From Aspidiotus rigidus (lineage: Eukaryota > Arthropoda > Insecta > Hemiptera > Diaspididae): DNA of 64,000 nucleotides. Positions 11,608 through 22,799 of this stretch are shown here, in pieces. Location of the stretch: contig JAVHKY010000077.1 in NCBI GenBank assembly GCA_035079385.1, positions 62,001 through 126,000 on the forward strand, in the 5' to 3' direction. Under the pieces are notes generated by a model, which did not search any database, was not told the DNA's origin, and worked only from the letters and a program-made list of their open reading frames with translations. Each line of letters begins with the position of its first letter. The first letter of the stretch is position 1. Both the position numbers and the translations under genes were made by a program.

Positions 11608-12189
11608 GTATTAGAAAATTAATGGCGATACGTTCAAAATAAAAGAAGCGGGATGACAGTTTTTTCAAGTCTAAAAGGAACATGAAAGAGTACCAAAAAG
11701 TTAAGACTTGTTGTTGCTGATTAACGCTCGTATGAGAACACCTGATCAGAAATCTTCACATTCAGCTCATTGGTACGGAACAGAGGAGGGAGGATTGCCT
11801 AGCTCTCCCCTAATGTCATCAATAAGCTTGAATATTCTGAAGGTTAGATGTTAAGAGTGCCACTCGATCACAAATTCAGGAAATTAGAGAGGATATCGCG
11901 AAGGTTGAAATTTTTCTAAGTTTCGCGGTCATGGATCCGGTCTATTTTTTTCTCTTTTTTATGCGCCGAAAACCATATACTGTTCGTAGGCTCGATAAAT
12001 TTACTTAATTCAAACTATTTAAAATATTGAAGTATGATTCGTCTCGAAAACTAGGTCAGGGTTACCAAATCGGAAAAGAATACAGAACCCACGCAACATT
12101 AGTAATATGAAATACTATTTTAAATTCGTTTCTTCAAATACGACTCAATACGAGAAATCAAGAGTCCACATTACGCGCATCCACCTACT

Positions 12190-12690
12190 ACTTCACTCTC
12201 TCACCGACAGTACAAAACAAATTAGCTTCATATGGAATCTAGTCGTGTTAATATTTACAAAAACGAATCGGTCTATCACGCAGCTTACCGAGCTCTAACC
12301 CTCCCAACTGTTCAGAAAACATCTTTCACCGAGACAATACGACCTAACTGAATATAAATTAGCACAACTCAAGTCCCTTCCAAAGCTGTGGCCATCGGCA
12401 AATCGTACTTCTCGACATCAAGAAATCACATTAACCCGACTACAAATTGGCCCCACTCGCGTCACTCCCACCTTTTCATGCCTCACATCTATTCACCTGA
12501 CAATTTACACACTGCTCACAGGAAACACTAAATCACGACCTCACAGGTCTCTCTAACACTTACCACATCTACTCCTCATCACACCCTAAACTTATCCGAT
12601 GTCAAACTCTTCCCTCGCCTTCATACATCCTTTACTCCTAACTTCGAACTAAGTGGCCCACTCGCGAAAAATAAAAAAGTCCAACCCCTC
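12190..12690 (+). pseudogene. LINE C-terminal remnant
   Basis: The frame through 12421-12500 reads ITLTRLQIGPTRVTPTFSCL. This matches the 'lTRLRiGHTrlTHsfll' consensus that follows RNase H in Jockey/I-type LINEs. Upstream, open stretches ending in RTSRHQE fit the preceding spacer. Stops and frameshifts follow by 12620. The element at 46-48 kb belongs to the same broad group. The remainder, 12691-13189, shows nothing supportable. Confidence 0.45.
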
Positions 12691-13189
12691 GCAATTAAGT
12701 TGACGAGCGGACGGGAAGCAAAATTTAAACTTTAAACACTCATTCAGGCTCTCAAATTAAAAGTCGTTGAAAAAACGGTATTCTTCCCAATGAAAATTAA
12801 AGAAAGTATTTCACGATTTCAGACATATGAGGATATCAAATCAGATACGAAATCAGGCGGGCTTTTCCATGCAAAATATTTGTATTTGGAAGCTGTGTTG
12901 GCCGAATATTTTTATAACAAGTATAATTTTGTCGAAAAAACGATTCAAAATAACAGCTTCGTTGGGTTTTTCCTGCCGTTAAAACAATGTTCATGGTTGA
13001 CGACCAGTCTTCTTCCTTTCATCTAGACAATTAAATTGGAATTCCAATTCTTAATAGAAAGAACGTAACTTCAGGGTCTATCTAATGGTGACTCGCTGAA
13101 CTAGTGTCATTCTGTGCTAAACGTGTCACCAGAAGCCTCGTCATTGGAAATAACTAATTCTGTTTAGAACATAAGAAGACGCACGACCC

Positions 13190-13820
13190 AGAGCATTTTT
13201 TATTTCTATTTTTCTACGTTAATTTCCCAGTTGAGGAATTTTCCAGTAATATCCTAGCGCATAGAAGTATTTTTCAGTCAATATCCCAGTTAAAGATTTT
13301 CCCAGTCAGTTTGCCGGTTAAGAAATTTCCTAGACAAAAGTCCTGCTAAAGCACTTTCCGGTCAATGTCCTAGTAAAGGAATTTTTCATAATCTCCCAGT
13401 CAAGGAAAATCCTAGACAATATCCAGGTTAAGGCATGCCGGTTAAGACATTTATCAGTTAATATCCCGGTCAAGGAACTTCATTTTCCCATCAATACCTC
13501 GGTCAAGGAATTTTCTGGTCAATATCCTGGTGAAGGAATTTTTTAGTCAATATCCCAGTTAAGGAATTCTCCGGACATTCTGGTTAAGGCATTTCCCCGT
13601 CAATATCCCAGTAATTTCCCAGACTACATCCCGTTCATGGCTTTTCCTGGTTAATATGCCGTTTAAGAAATTTATCGGTCAATATCCTGGTAAAGGAATT
13701 TTTCATAATATCCCAGTCAAGAGAAATCCTAGACAATATCCAGGTTAATGCATTTCCTGATTAATATGCCGATCAAGCAATTCAGCAGCCAATATCCCAG
13801 TTGAGAAATTTCACAGACAA
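13190..13820 (+). repeat. Minisatellite, ~30-35-bp units (left part)
   Basis: Units of the type 'cccagtcaatatcccggttaaggaattttc' repeat some twenty times with variation (cagtcaatatccc / ggttaaggaat). The array resumes at 16198-16420 after the inserted Jockey element, so it was one array before the insertion. Confidence 0.85.
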
Positions 13821-16194
13821 TGTAAAGCCGTAAACAAAAGCGGACGTAAAACCTATACCTCCAGAGAATCAACATACTGGCCAACTGACCCAGCCAAAGT
13901 GCCAGATCTGATCGACTTCTATGTTGCAAAGGGAATTTCAACAAACTATGTTGAAGTGAAAAATTACAATGACCTAACCTCAGACCATGCACCAGTTCTA
14001 TTAACACTCAGCAGCACCGTGATTCGGAAGCAGAAACGCTCAGCTCTAACTAACAGAGGAACGGACTGGGATCAATTCCGAGAGGTACTTGACAACCAAA
14101 TAAACCTCAAAGTGAGACTGAAGACCACAGCTGAACTTGATGAGCAAACAGAAAGGTTTGTTGAGATGGTAAAAAATGCAGCAAAAGAGGCAACTTCCGC
14201 CTCCAAACCAACAGTCACCCAAGAAAACTGCTACCCAATTGAAGTCCGAAGACTGATAAAAGAAAGGAGAAAAGCAAGAAAAATATGGCACGCTAGCAGA
14301 AGCCCAGAAGACAAGAAGAAATTCAATCGTATTAGCAACCGCGTCAATAAGCTGACAAAGAAAATCAACAAGAAAACGTTGTTAGACTACCTGAACAGCT
14401 TGAGTCCAAAAGCTGACACAGACTACTCATTGTGGAAGGCAACTCATCGCATGAAGAGGCCTGCAGTACTCATCCCCCCGCTAAAAGATGAGACAAACCA
14501 TTGGGTAAGACAAGATGGTGAAAAGGCAGAGCTGTTTGCAAGGCATCTAGCTCGTACGTTCCAGTCGCACAACATGCACTCAGACGTCAACCTGCAAATC
14601 TCTTACAAACCAGACGCTGATTTAAAATTGGTCGCGCCGCGTGAAATAGCCAATGAAATAGACAGAAACATTAATCCCAAGAAAGCTGCAGGTAAAGACC
14701 AAGTACAGCCCAGGATTCTCAAAGAGCTGTCAAGAAAAGGAATTGTACTATTAACATATATATTCAACGCATGCATGCGACTTGAGTATGTGCCTCAGTG
14801 TTTCAAAGAAGCCCAAATAATCATGCTTAAAAAGCCTGACAAGCCAGCGGAAGAAGTGACAACTTATCGTCCTATCTCACTACTAACAGCTATTTCGAAG
14901 CTATTTGAAAAGCTGATGCTACAAAGACTGAAGCCGCTGATCGAGTTACCGGACCACCAGTTCAGGTTCCGCAGCAAGCATTCCACAATAGATCAAGTCC
15001 ATAGGATCACAACGGTGATAGAAAGAGCGTTGGAAGAGAAAAAATATTGCTGCGCAGTGTTTTTAGACGTGGCGCAGGCCTTCGACCGCGTCTGGCATGA
15101 CGGTCTAGTAGTCAAGATGAGCCAACAGTTGCCGGGAAACTTCTGTCGCCTCCTACAATCTTACCTGCACAATAGAGAGTTTCATGTAGCGCATGAAGAT
15201 GCTAAATCAGCGACTCAGAAGACCCAGGCTGGAGTTCCACAGGGGAGCGTGTTGGGACCCATCCTATACACTCTGTACACAGCTGACCTACCAGACATGG
15301 AAGAGGTAACAACGGCAACATTTGCTGATGATACCGCAATCCTGGCTGTTGGCACCACACAAACAGAGGCTACAGAAAAGCTTCAAAAAGCAGTCAACAA
15401 AGTTATGAAATGGGCAAGACGTTGGAAAACAGGTATCAACGAGCAAAAGTCCTGCAATGTCACCTTCACATTGCGGAAGGCAGACCCACAATATAAAGTC
15501 TACATCAACGGCTAGCCAATACCACAAGTGGACACAGCCAAATACCTTGGCATGCACCTGGACGCAAGGCTCAATTGGAAACATCATGTCCGACAGAAAG
15601 CAGCGCAAATCCGATTAAAAACTCGTCAGCTGTACTGGCTTATAGGTCGCAAAACTGGTCTCGATCTATACAGCAAAAAACTTGTTTACCAAGCAATAAT
15701 ACGACCAATTTAGACATATGGCATACAGCTCTGGGGCTGTACTAAGAAGTCAAATCGACTAATAATTCAGAGATGTCAGAATAAAATCCTGAGACTAATA
15801 ACTGGCGCGGAAGGCAACGACAGACTGCACGCAGACCTGAAAGTCAAGACAATTGATGAAGCTAATCACGAGGCGGCGGAAAAACACGAAGCTCGTCTGC
15901 ACAAACACATAAACAGCGAAGCACTCCAACTTTTGAACACTGGAGACGACCTCCGAAGATTAAAACGGAAAAAACCAAACGACCTGGTGACTGAAATTGT
16001 AATCCACTCGTCATGAGCTGCTAAAGCGAGAGCACTACCTAAGTTGTAGATTGAACATTTGAAGCAATATGCACGTCGAGATACCCATTGGGGTGATCGC
16101 GGAAAAATAGTTTTATATTTCAAAGTATTTGCTTATTTAAACTGATTATAATAACATAGGTTTAAGATTGCAAAATAAAGATTAAAAAAAAAAA
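13821..16194 (+). mobile_element. 5'-truncated Jockey-clade LINE
   Basis: The open frame enters in the C-terminal part of the apurinic-like endonuclease (STYWPTDPAKVPDLIDF, then SDHAPVLLTL). It continues through the reverse transcriptase: YRPISLLTAISKLFEKL, HQFRFRSKHSTIDQVHRI, FLDVAQAFDRVWHDGL, AGVPQGSVLGPILYTLY and the catalytic FADDTAIL near 15320. The C-terminal KYLGMHLDARLNW and YGIQLWG region follows. A single frame runs from about 13825 to a TGA near 16015, interrupted only by TAG codons at 15513-15515 and 15711-15713. A 3' UTR with aataaag (16169) and an A-run (to 16194) closes it. The truncation point, A-tail and short shared 'aatgt' flanks fit target-primed reverse transcription into the minisatellite. 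Confidence 0.93.
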
Positions 16195-16197
16195 AAT

Positions 16198-16420
16198 GTC
16201 CCAGTCAACGTCTTGGTCAGGGAATTTTCTGGTCGATATCCTAGTAAAGACATTTTTCAATCAATATCCCGATTAAGGAATTTCAGGAACAATGTTTTGG
16301 TAATGGCATTTCCCCGTCAATATCCCGGTTGAGACATGTCAATGTCCCGGGGAAAAAATTTTCCAGTCAATATTCCGGTTGAGGAACTTCAAATTTCCAA
16401 GATCCAACAAACTTCCATTT
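16198..16420 (+). repeat. Minisatellite (right part)
   Basis: This continues the array of 13190-13820 directly after the LINE A-tail, with the same cagtcaatatcccggttgagg-type units. Confidence 0.85.
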
Positions 16421-17729
16421 TTCTCGCTTGAAAATTCAGAAAATTTTAGGAATTTAATTTTTTCTCATCGAAAATATATCTTGTGATTTACGAATAAATA
16501 ACTATGTACTCCTTTGATCTAATTGCAGCCGTTGATATTTTGCTTATTTTGACTTCACACGGGTTTCGATGCAAATCACGAGATGGATTACACACATCAA
16601 GACAACTACAAAGGCTTATCTATAAATCGGTGATCTAAAGACATCAACCTCGATTTCTCATCCCCGGTAGAAGAAGCGAAAGATAAGTAGAGTGACGTTG
16701 TTCGTCACTGAAAATAATTGGAAATTACTTGTAACAATATAAATTTCCATCAGCGAAAATATGACTACGACCGTAATGAAAAAATTTATAAAAAAAAAGA
16801 AATAGTAATATTATCATCATCTCTATTTCCGTATTAATAGCTCGACTGGCGTCCCCTGGAGATACTCTGAACTAAGATTGAAAAAATATTGAGAAATAAA
16901 CCATAAAATTTATGCCAGTAATAAATTATGAATAAAATTCGCATTTCGTAAGAGGCATAATATATTTTTTTAAATAAATGACAACATACTTTCGCTAAAT
17001 ATCTTCTGCAGATTACGTACTGCGTAGTCGTAGATTCCCCACTGGATAGACCATCAAGCCCAAGCTATAATATCTTCTCAACGCAGCTCGAAATCCGGTA
17101 GTTTTAAAAAAAATTAGTTGATTGCGATACACATTACGTAGAGCGGGACTAGATATGAAAGATTCCGATGAACTAGTAAACATGGAGTAATCTTCTCTCT
17201 AACGGTCCCACATCATTAATCGTACAAAATTAAAACAACAAGAAAGAGAGCGGAGCATATTATACAGAAAGGATTGTGAGACTTCGGTGGTCGTCCTCTT
17301 GAGATGAACTTTGGAAATCGAGATAGCTGATATATAAGATTTTTTTTTAAACGTGGTTTGTGTTTATACGATTATAAAAAAAGGGCAGCAAGACTCCAAA
17401 ATGATGAAAAATTATAGGTCAAGAATAATTTTTTTATTATTTCTTAAAAATCTGTTCTGTTTACATTTTACTCCGTAGCATTAATTCTTCTTAAAAGAAA
17501 ACTCGCAGCTTACTTTGTTTGCTGCTCATGAAGTCTTTTTTCATCAATGGAGGCGAGCAGGGACGTGTTTTCTGGAAAATTTGAGTTCTGGTATCTCTAT
17601 TTTTAAACGCTGTTGGACTCCAAATTCTTCTTTTTAATATACCTAAGTTCAAGCCTCTGCCCCGACTATAGAACGCAATCCGAGTTTCAAATATTTTTCT
17701 AAGCTTTTAAACTACACCTCAACTTTTTT
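16421..17729. other. Gene-free AT-rich stretch
   Basis: No reading frame, RNA gene or repeat family was recognised. It includes homopolymer runs and an AT-rich segment around 16780-16990. Confidence 0.5.
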
Positions 17730-18630
17730 ACAGGGAACCTGTTTCATGAGGGGCTTTCTGAGAAATTTGCCATGCGCCGTCCAGCAAAAAACTTGGAACA
17801 ATTTCGACTCTCGAACTATATATGACAGGAGGGGGACTTAGCTATCATATTTAGCTCGAGATTCGAGAAAAATTTAGATTCTCAAACTATATTATACTAG
17901 GCTTCTAGTAGGGTTAGGCCTTCTTTATACTAGCTTTATCTAGGTCTAGGCTTCCTTAAATTTTCAATACCAAATCCCATCTAACTCATAAAACAGGTTC
18001 CCTGCGTTCCTCGTTTAACTTCGTTAAGGAAGCCGTCGTTTTTTTATTCCTCAAATACCTGTGGTTAGCTCTGGAAATTTTTCTGACCCTTGAACTAGGC
18101 CAGAACCTCAACCTCTTTACGAAGTCCCCTCCTTTCATTGGATACCTATCGTTTTTCCAAGTTCTGGGTATAGTTCAGCTACTTCGGATTCAGGCACTTG
18201 AAGAATCGAGTATTCCATTCACCACGAATCCAAGAATTATTCTGACTTTTAAATTTTCTATCGGTCCTGAAATTCGTTATTAATTTTTTACAACCTCACT
18301 TCATCAATAAGTAGGTCTCGATTCAGGTTTCCACTTCAAAGATCAGGATACGTAATGGGAGCCAATGAGAATTCAAGGAAGCCTAGACCTAGATAAGCTA
18401 GTATAAAGAAGGCCTGGACCTACTATAAGCCTAGTATAATATAGTTTGAGAATCTAAATTTTTCTCGAATCTTGAGCTATATATGATAGAAGAAGGACTA
18501 GAGAAATTCCTATCATATCTGGCTCGAGAGTCGAAATTTTTCCAAGTATTTTGTTGGAAGGCGGACGGCAAACGGCGCAGGGTAAATTTCTCAAAAACCC
18601 CCCATGGAACAGGTTCCCTGTTAAAACGGT
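17730..18630. repeat. Large foldback (inverted repeat, ~245-bp arms)
   Basis: The left arm at about 17730-17975 and the right arm at about 18365-18625 are near-perfect reverse complements. Both contain cagggaacctgtt, the tatcatat-type module, 'agattctcaaactatattatactaggctt' in broken form, and 'ctaggtctaggcttcct'. The ~390-bp centre holds further module words (cataaaacaggttccctgcgttcctcg). No transposase is encoded. It could be a foldback element or two module copies inserted in opposite orientation. Confidence 0.75.
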
Positions 18631-18639
18631 TCTTAAACG

Positions 18640-19335
18640 GAGTTAAACGAGGGGCGGCAGGGAACCTGTTTTATGGGGCACGTTGGATCTGAAAAACCTT
18701 AACGTACCAGATCTATGACGTCATTAAATGGTGACGTCACAGACCCAAACTTTGGAGCTACATATAATGGGAGGAACTTGGAAAAATTCCAATCTCCGAG
18801 CTATATATATGTGATAGGAGAGGGACTTGGAATACCTTAGAAGGACGTTCTGAGTCTTATGGTGTTTGAAGTGTTTCATATCTGGCTCATTGAAGGGGCT
18901 AAGTGAATTGGTGTATGAAGCATTGCATATCTAGTTACTTGAAGGGGCATGATAAGACGGGAACTGGGAAAAATTCCGACCTACAAACCATATATGATAG
19001 GAGGGGGACTCGGAATACCTTAGAAGGACGTTCTGAGTCTTCTGGTTTTTGAAGAGTTTCGTATCTGGCTCATTGAAGGGGCGAAGTCAATTGGTGTATG
19101 AAGCATTGCATATCTAGTTACTTGAAGGGGCATGACTGGGAAAAATTCCGACCTACGAACCATATATGATAGGAGGGGGACTTGGGATACCTTAGAAGCA
19201 CGTTCTGAGTCTTATGGTGTTTGAAGCGTTTCATATCTGGTTCATTGAAGGGGCTAAGTCAATTGGTGTATGAAGCATCGCATATCTGGTTACTCGAAGG
19301 GGCTGCCTTTCAGGCTATACGCACCGATCACTGAG
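18640..19335 (+). repeat. Tandem repeat, three ~175-bp units
   Basis: The first part (18640-18800) is module DNA with TGACGTCA at 18716 and 18732. Units beginning 'gggacttggaatacctt' then start near 18822, 19004 and 19175. Each runs through 'gaaggacgttctgagtctt', 'cattgaaggggctaagt' and 'gaagcattgcatatctagtt'. Unit similarity is high, so the duplication looks recent. Confidence 0.75.
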
Positions 19336-20322
19336 CAATATATGATGTGAGGGCGACTCAAAAAATATTTACGCTTCCAGCTTTCCCGGCCGGCCGGACG
19401 TCGGACTTTGTTTCTAAAGACCCCCCCCCCCCCCCCGATAAAACAGGTTCCCTGTTAAAACATAAAAACAAATTGATTTTCCTACATACGTTTTACAATT
19501 TTGTGGTGACTTTTATCAGCCATGGATTTACGTATAGGCAGAGTAGGCACTGCCTAGAGCGGCAAATTTTTGGGGGCGGCAAATTTTTCCTTTTTCCCCT
19601 TTTTTTCCTTTCCTTCTTTCAAGAAAAATGGAAAAGGTAAATTTTGACACCCACAAGGCCGCAAACGTCAATAATCAATAATGAATTATTCATCATAATA
19701 TCACAATACCTAATAACGTGCTTGCGTTTTTATTTTTTTTTTTTAGTAAAATAGGTATTTTGTACATGGGAATCCAATAAAAAAAATGTTCAAGTATTTT
19801 TTTCCAAGAAATAGAGGCGGCAGAATCTGAACTGCCTACAGCGGCGCAATAGCTAAATCCGCCCCTGACTTTTATGAATCTCACCCTCTTTATGGTGCAA
19901 CAATCACAGTCCGAAGTTTTCAACAGGGAACCTGTTTTATCGGGGGTTTTTCGGAAGAAAACGTCCGCCGTCCGGGGAAGCTGAAGACTCGAAAACTTTT
20001 TCAAATCTCCCTCCTATCATAATTATATAGTTTGGAGGAGTGCGGGGACTGTGACGTCACAATCTGATAACGTCATAGATCAGTTCCTTTTTTCAAAGTC
20101 CTCCTCCTGTCATATATAGCTTGGGAACGGGGTTCGTGACGTCACAATCTGATCACGTCATAGATTAGTTTTTTTTTCTAAGCCCTTCTCTTATCATATA
20201 TAGCTTGGGAGCGGGGTTTGCGATGTCAACTAAAAAACTGAATAAGTACAGCTTTCGGTTTTTGGCTTTGAACTTTCAGCTTTTCAACTTGTTCGCTCAA
20301 AGGGTGCTCAATTCAGTTAAAT
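19336..20322. repeat. Module copies with poly-C run and CRE sites
   Basis: Module words occur in both orientations: aaaacaggttccctgttaaaac at 19440 and the reverse at 19920. They frame a unique AT-rich core of about 400 bp (19480-19900). A C-run lies near 19424-19438. TGACGTCA sites lie at 20052 and 20137. The two opposite module ends around the core suggest a composite element; the core encodes nothing recognisable. Confidence 0.55.
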
Positions 20323-20334
20323 AACGTAATGAAT

Positions 20335-20491
20335 CGAATATATCCGGTCCCGAAGGTTACGGCTCGACATAATTGAAAAATACTCAAAGAGTAAAATATT
20401 GCAAGGACTGATGATCGTTTCTTAACCGAAAACGTTCGCGGCTGTTTATTTACTGCGGTCCTTGCAATTTTTTACTCTTTGAGTATTTTTC
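20335..20491 (+). mobile_element. Solo hammerhead-like hairpin with 12-bp target duplication
   Basis: A 157-bp insert is flanked by the direct repeat aacgtaatgaat (20323-20334 and 20492-20503). Inside, arms 20373-20408 and 20458-20493 pair at 35 of 36 positions. Between them lies a core resembling a hammerhead: CTGATGA (20408-20414), a short stem II (20416-20427), GAAA (20428-20431), the palindrome AACGTT (20431-20436) and C (20437). The loop end ctgcggtc and the outer arm match the PLE pseudo-LTR seen at 2470, 7308 and 56660. It looks like a PLE-derived or retrozyme-like non-autonomous insertion. Confidence 0.75.
20408..20437 (+). ncRNA. Hammerhead ribozyme-like core
   Basis: The consensus CUGAUGA and GAAA boxes are both intact, and stem III is the self-complementary AACGTT. 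Stem II is weak (three pairs of GTT/AAC) and one extra base separates it from CUGAUGA, as in every other copy in the window. Cleavage would fall after C20437. Confidence 0.5.
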
Positions 20492-20503
20492 AACGTAATG
20501 AAT

Positions 20504-21924
20504 GTTTGATCCCCATTTTATCAGATTCTCAAGAGCTTCTTGGTCCTTATCCTGTAGAGAAATTACCAGTACTGTCCAACTATCGAATACCGCCGTGCCG
20601 GCTGATGTTGAGATTTGGAATACAGAATTATCGGCGGTTTCGAAGTACCGACAACGGTCTATCACTAGCTCGTATATAATTCGCTCCTATGACGGTCCGG
20701 TCCGCTGCTCATGTTTTTGTAACTCCAAATTTTATCTGTGAGTTTCGTGTGACGCCACTAACACTTGATGGTCGTGAGAACGCGTGCAATCTTACATAAT
20801 ACTGAATTGCAGAGATTGAAAAAATTTTGTTCACGGACTTGATTTGGGCATATTATTACATCATGAGGAGCGGAACTTGGAAAAATTCAAGGGACAGTGG
20901 AACTCAAGACCTCACAGATTATCATTTTGCTAGGCAGAACTCTCAAGTATCAATTCCTCTAAATGATTGATAGTTAATTTTGAACTTGATTTTCTCCTGC
21001 AAACTGAGGTTCCTTTTGATACATAATTATATACTCTGGCCCTAGAAAATCTGAACGCCTACCCTTAATTCTGCAAAAATGGCACACGTTTGTATGACCA
21101 AGATTGTTGGACTTGGAAAAATTTAGACTATTGAGTTATTCTAACGCCACCCCTAATTCCGCAGAAATACTTGGACTACGTCTTTGCACTAGTTGGTTTA
21201 CTCATTCGTCCTTTTTTTCTTCCTCTACTCCTGTAATTGGTCTACGAGCGGGAGTATCTCCTTGTGTTCTTCTGCCTCTCTATAACTTGGTACACCTGCG
21301 AGTATAGCTTGAGAGAGCATAGCCCACCCTACTTTCGCCAGTCATCTTCTACTTCTTCTGCCAATACGAGTATATAAACTTGTATACTAACTCTGTCTCC
21401 CTCCCTAGGCTAGTTCGTCTCTTTCCTTCTGCCAATATAAAACGAATGAAGAGGAAAACCGCTTTCGCAAAAGGTCGCGGGTTCAATTCTCGTCCGGGCT
21501 CTTTTACGAATATATGAAATTTTGCCGTCGTATGTCCTTTCCTTTTCTCATCTACCTAATTCCTTGTGAACATCCGCTCTATTTACCGTACTTCAACTCA
21601 CTAGTACACCATACCAGTGCAAAGGTGGAAAATAAAAGAACACGAAGAAATAAGAGGGTTACAAAATGTCTTTGAATCATTTCTCTGGTCGAAATAAAGT
21701 CGCTTCCTCTCCCTCCAACTTTTTTGTTCTGGATCACTCACTGCTATTTCAACCAACTTCGTCAATGCGATGGCTTCTTTGCGAACTATTATATGTGAGT
21801 GTATGAGCGCTTCTCTAAATCTTGTTTATTCTAAATATTTTCTAGATAATTTTTAGAATATTAGATTCTCCAAAAAACTTGGAATGTCTGTGAGGTTTAT
21901 TCTCTTCCATACCACAATTAGTGT
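20504..21924. other. Gene-free stretch
   Basis: Short open frames occur on both strands around 20500-20740 but lack splice context or family likeness. A tRNA T-arm-like word lies near 21475-21510 without a matching acceptor stem. Nothing else was recognised. Confidence 0.5.
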
Positions 21925-22065
21925 AGGTAAATGAGGAAAAAAAAAATTTTGCTGGAGCGAACGTTTCTTTGCTAAAAGTGGTTCAGGATATGGTCCTGAA
22001 AAATTTATTAAAAATCCCGCGTTTTCCCCCTGGAGCTTATTTTTTGATGAGGGTTCGAACCCTCC
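21925..22065 (-). repeat. Reverse copy of the 516-665 repeat
   Basis: It reads as the reverse complement of 516-665, with gagggttcgaaccctcc at the junction to the foldback that follows. Confidence 0.65.
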
Positions 22066-22204
22066 AAAATAGTACATTTTGTAAGAAGTGGCGAAAACGA
22101 ACGATATTGGAACGAGCGCAGTGTAGCCACACGAGCAAAGCGAGTGTGGATAAGCGAGTTCCAATATCGTTTGTTTTCGACACGAATTACAAACCGTACT
22201 TTTT
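22066..22204. mobile_element. Foldback MITE-like element, copy 1
   Basis: An imperfect palindrome of about 135 bp: 'gtggcgaaaacgaacgatattgg' pairs with 'ccaatatcgtttgttttcgaca', and inner 'gtgtagccacac' and 'gcgagtgtgg' form secondary stems. Further copies lie at 22423-22552 and 39358-39495. No coding capacity is visible. Confidence 0.7.
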
Positions 22205-22422
22205 ATAATAGTGAAAGGAACACTTAGGCCTACAATTTAAATTGGTTACCGTTCAAAAAGAATATTTATAAATTTTTCGAATGGCACCACTGACTTGATT
22301 TTCGGCACGGGTAAAACATTTTCGCCACTGGTAAAACATTTTCGCCACGGTTCTGATAACGGCATGTTTCGCTACGAAAAACGAACACGATACGCAGCAC
22401 TTTCGCTTCATGTATTATAAAA

Positions 22423-22552
22423 TAGTACATTTTGTAATAAGTGGCGAAAACGAACGATATTGGAATGAGCGCAGTGTAGCCACACGAGCAAAGCGAGTGT
22501 GGATAAGCGAGTTCCAATATCGTTTGTTTTCGACACGAATTACAAACAGTAC
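22423..22552. mobile_element. Foldback MITE-like element, copy 2
   Basis: It is nearly identical to copy 1 over its whole length. Copies 1 and 2 alternate with the TIR element described next, giving a tandem period of about 365 bp. Confidence 0.7.
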
Positions 22553-22785
22553 TTTTTATAATACATGTAGTGAAAGGAACACTTAGGCCTACAATTTAAA
22601 TTGGTTATCGTTCAAAAAGAATATTTACAAATTTTTCGAATGGCACCACTGACTTTATTTTCGCCACGGGTAAAACATTTTCGCCACTAGTAAAACATTT
22701 TCGCCACGGTTCTGATAACGGCATGTTTCGCTACAAAAAACGAACACGATACGCAGCACTTTCGCTTCATGTATTATAAAAATTA
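22549..22785 (+). mobile_element. ~235-bp MITE with ~23-bp terminal inverted repeats
   Basis: The left end ttttataatacatgtagtg and the right end cgcttcatgtattataaaa are inverted repeats with few mismatches. The body has duplicated 'taaaacattttcgccac' words. A partial copy lies at 22195-22422 (left end shortened) and a reverse copy at 39133-39360. No transposase was seen, so it would depend on one elsewhere. Confidence 0.65.
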
Positions 22786-22799
22786 GTTTTTCGCTTATG

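Noticed and set aside
21475..21520. tRNA-like word (ggtcgcgggttcaattctcg)
   Set aside because: It looks like a T-arm/B-box, but no matching acceptor stem, D-arm or anticodon arm lies upstream at the right distance. It could be a SINE scrap, but that is not supported.
22040..22060. Perfect gagggttcgaaccctc as a pol III B-box
   Set aside because: The word is a palindrome that recurs at 530 and 23490 inside a repeat. There is no A-box nearby, so a promoter role is not supported.
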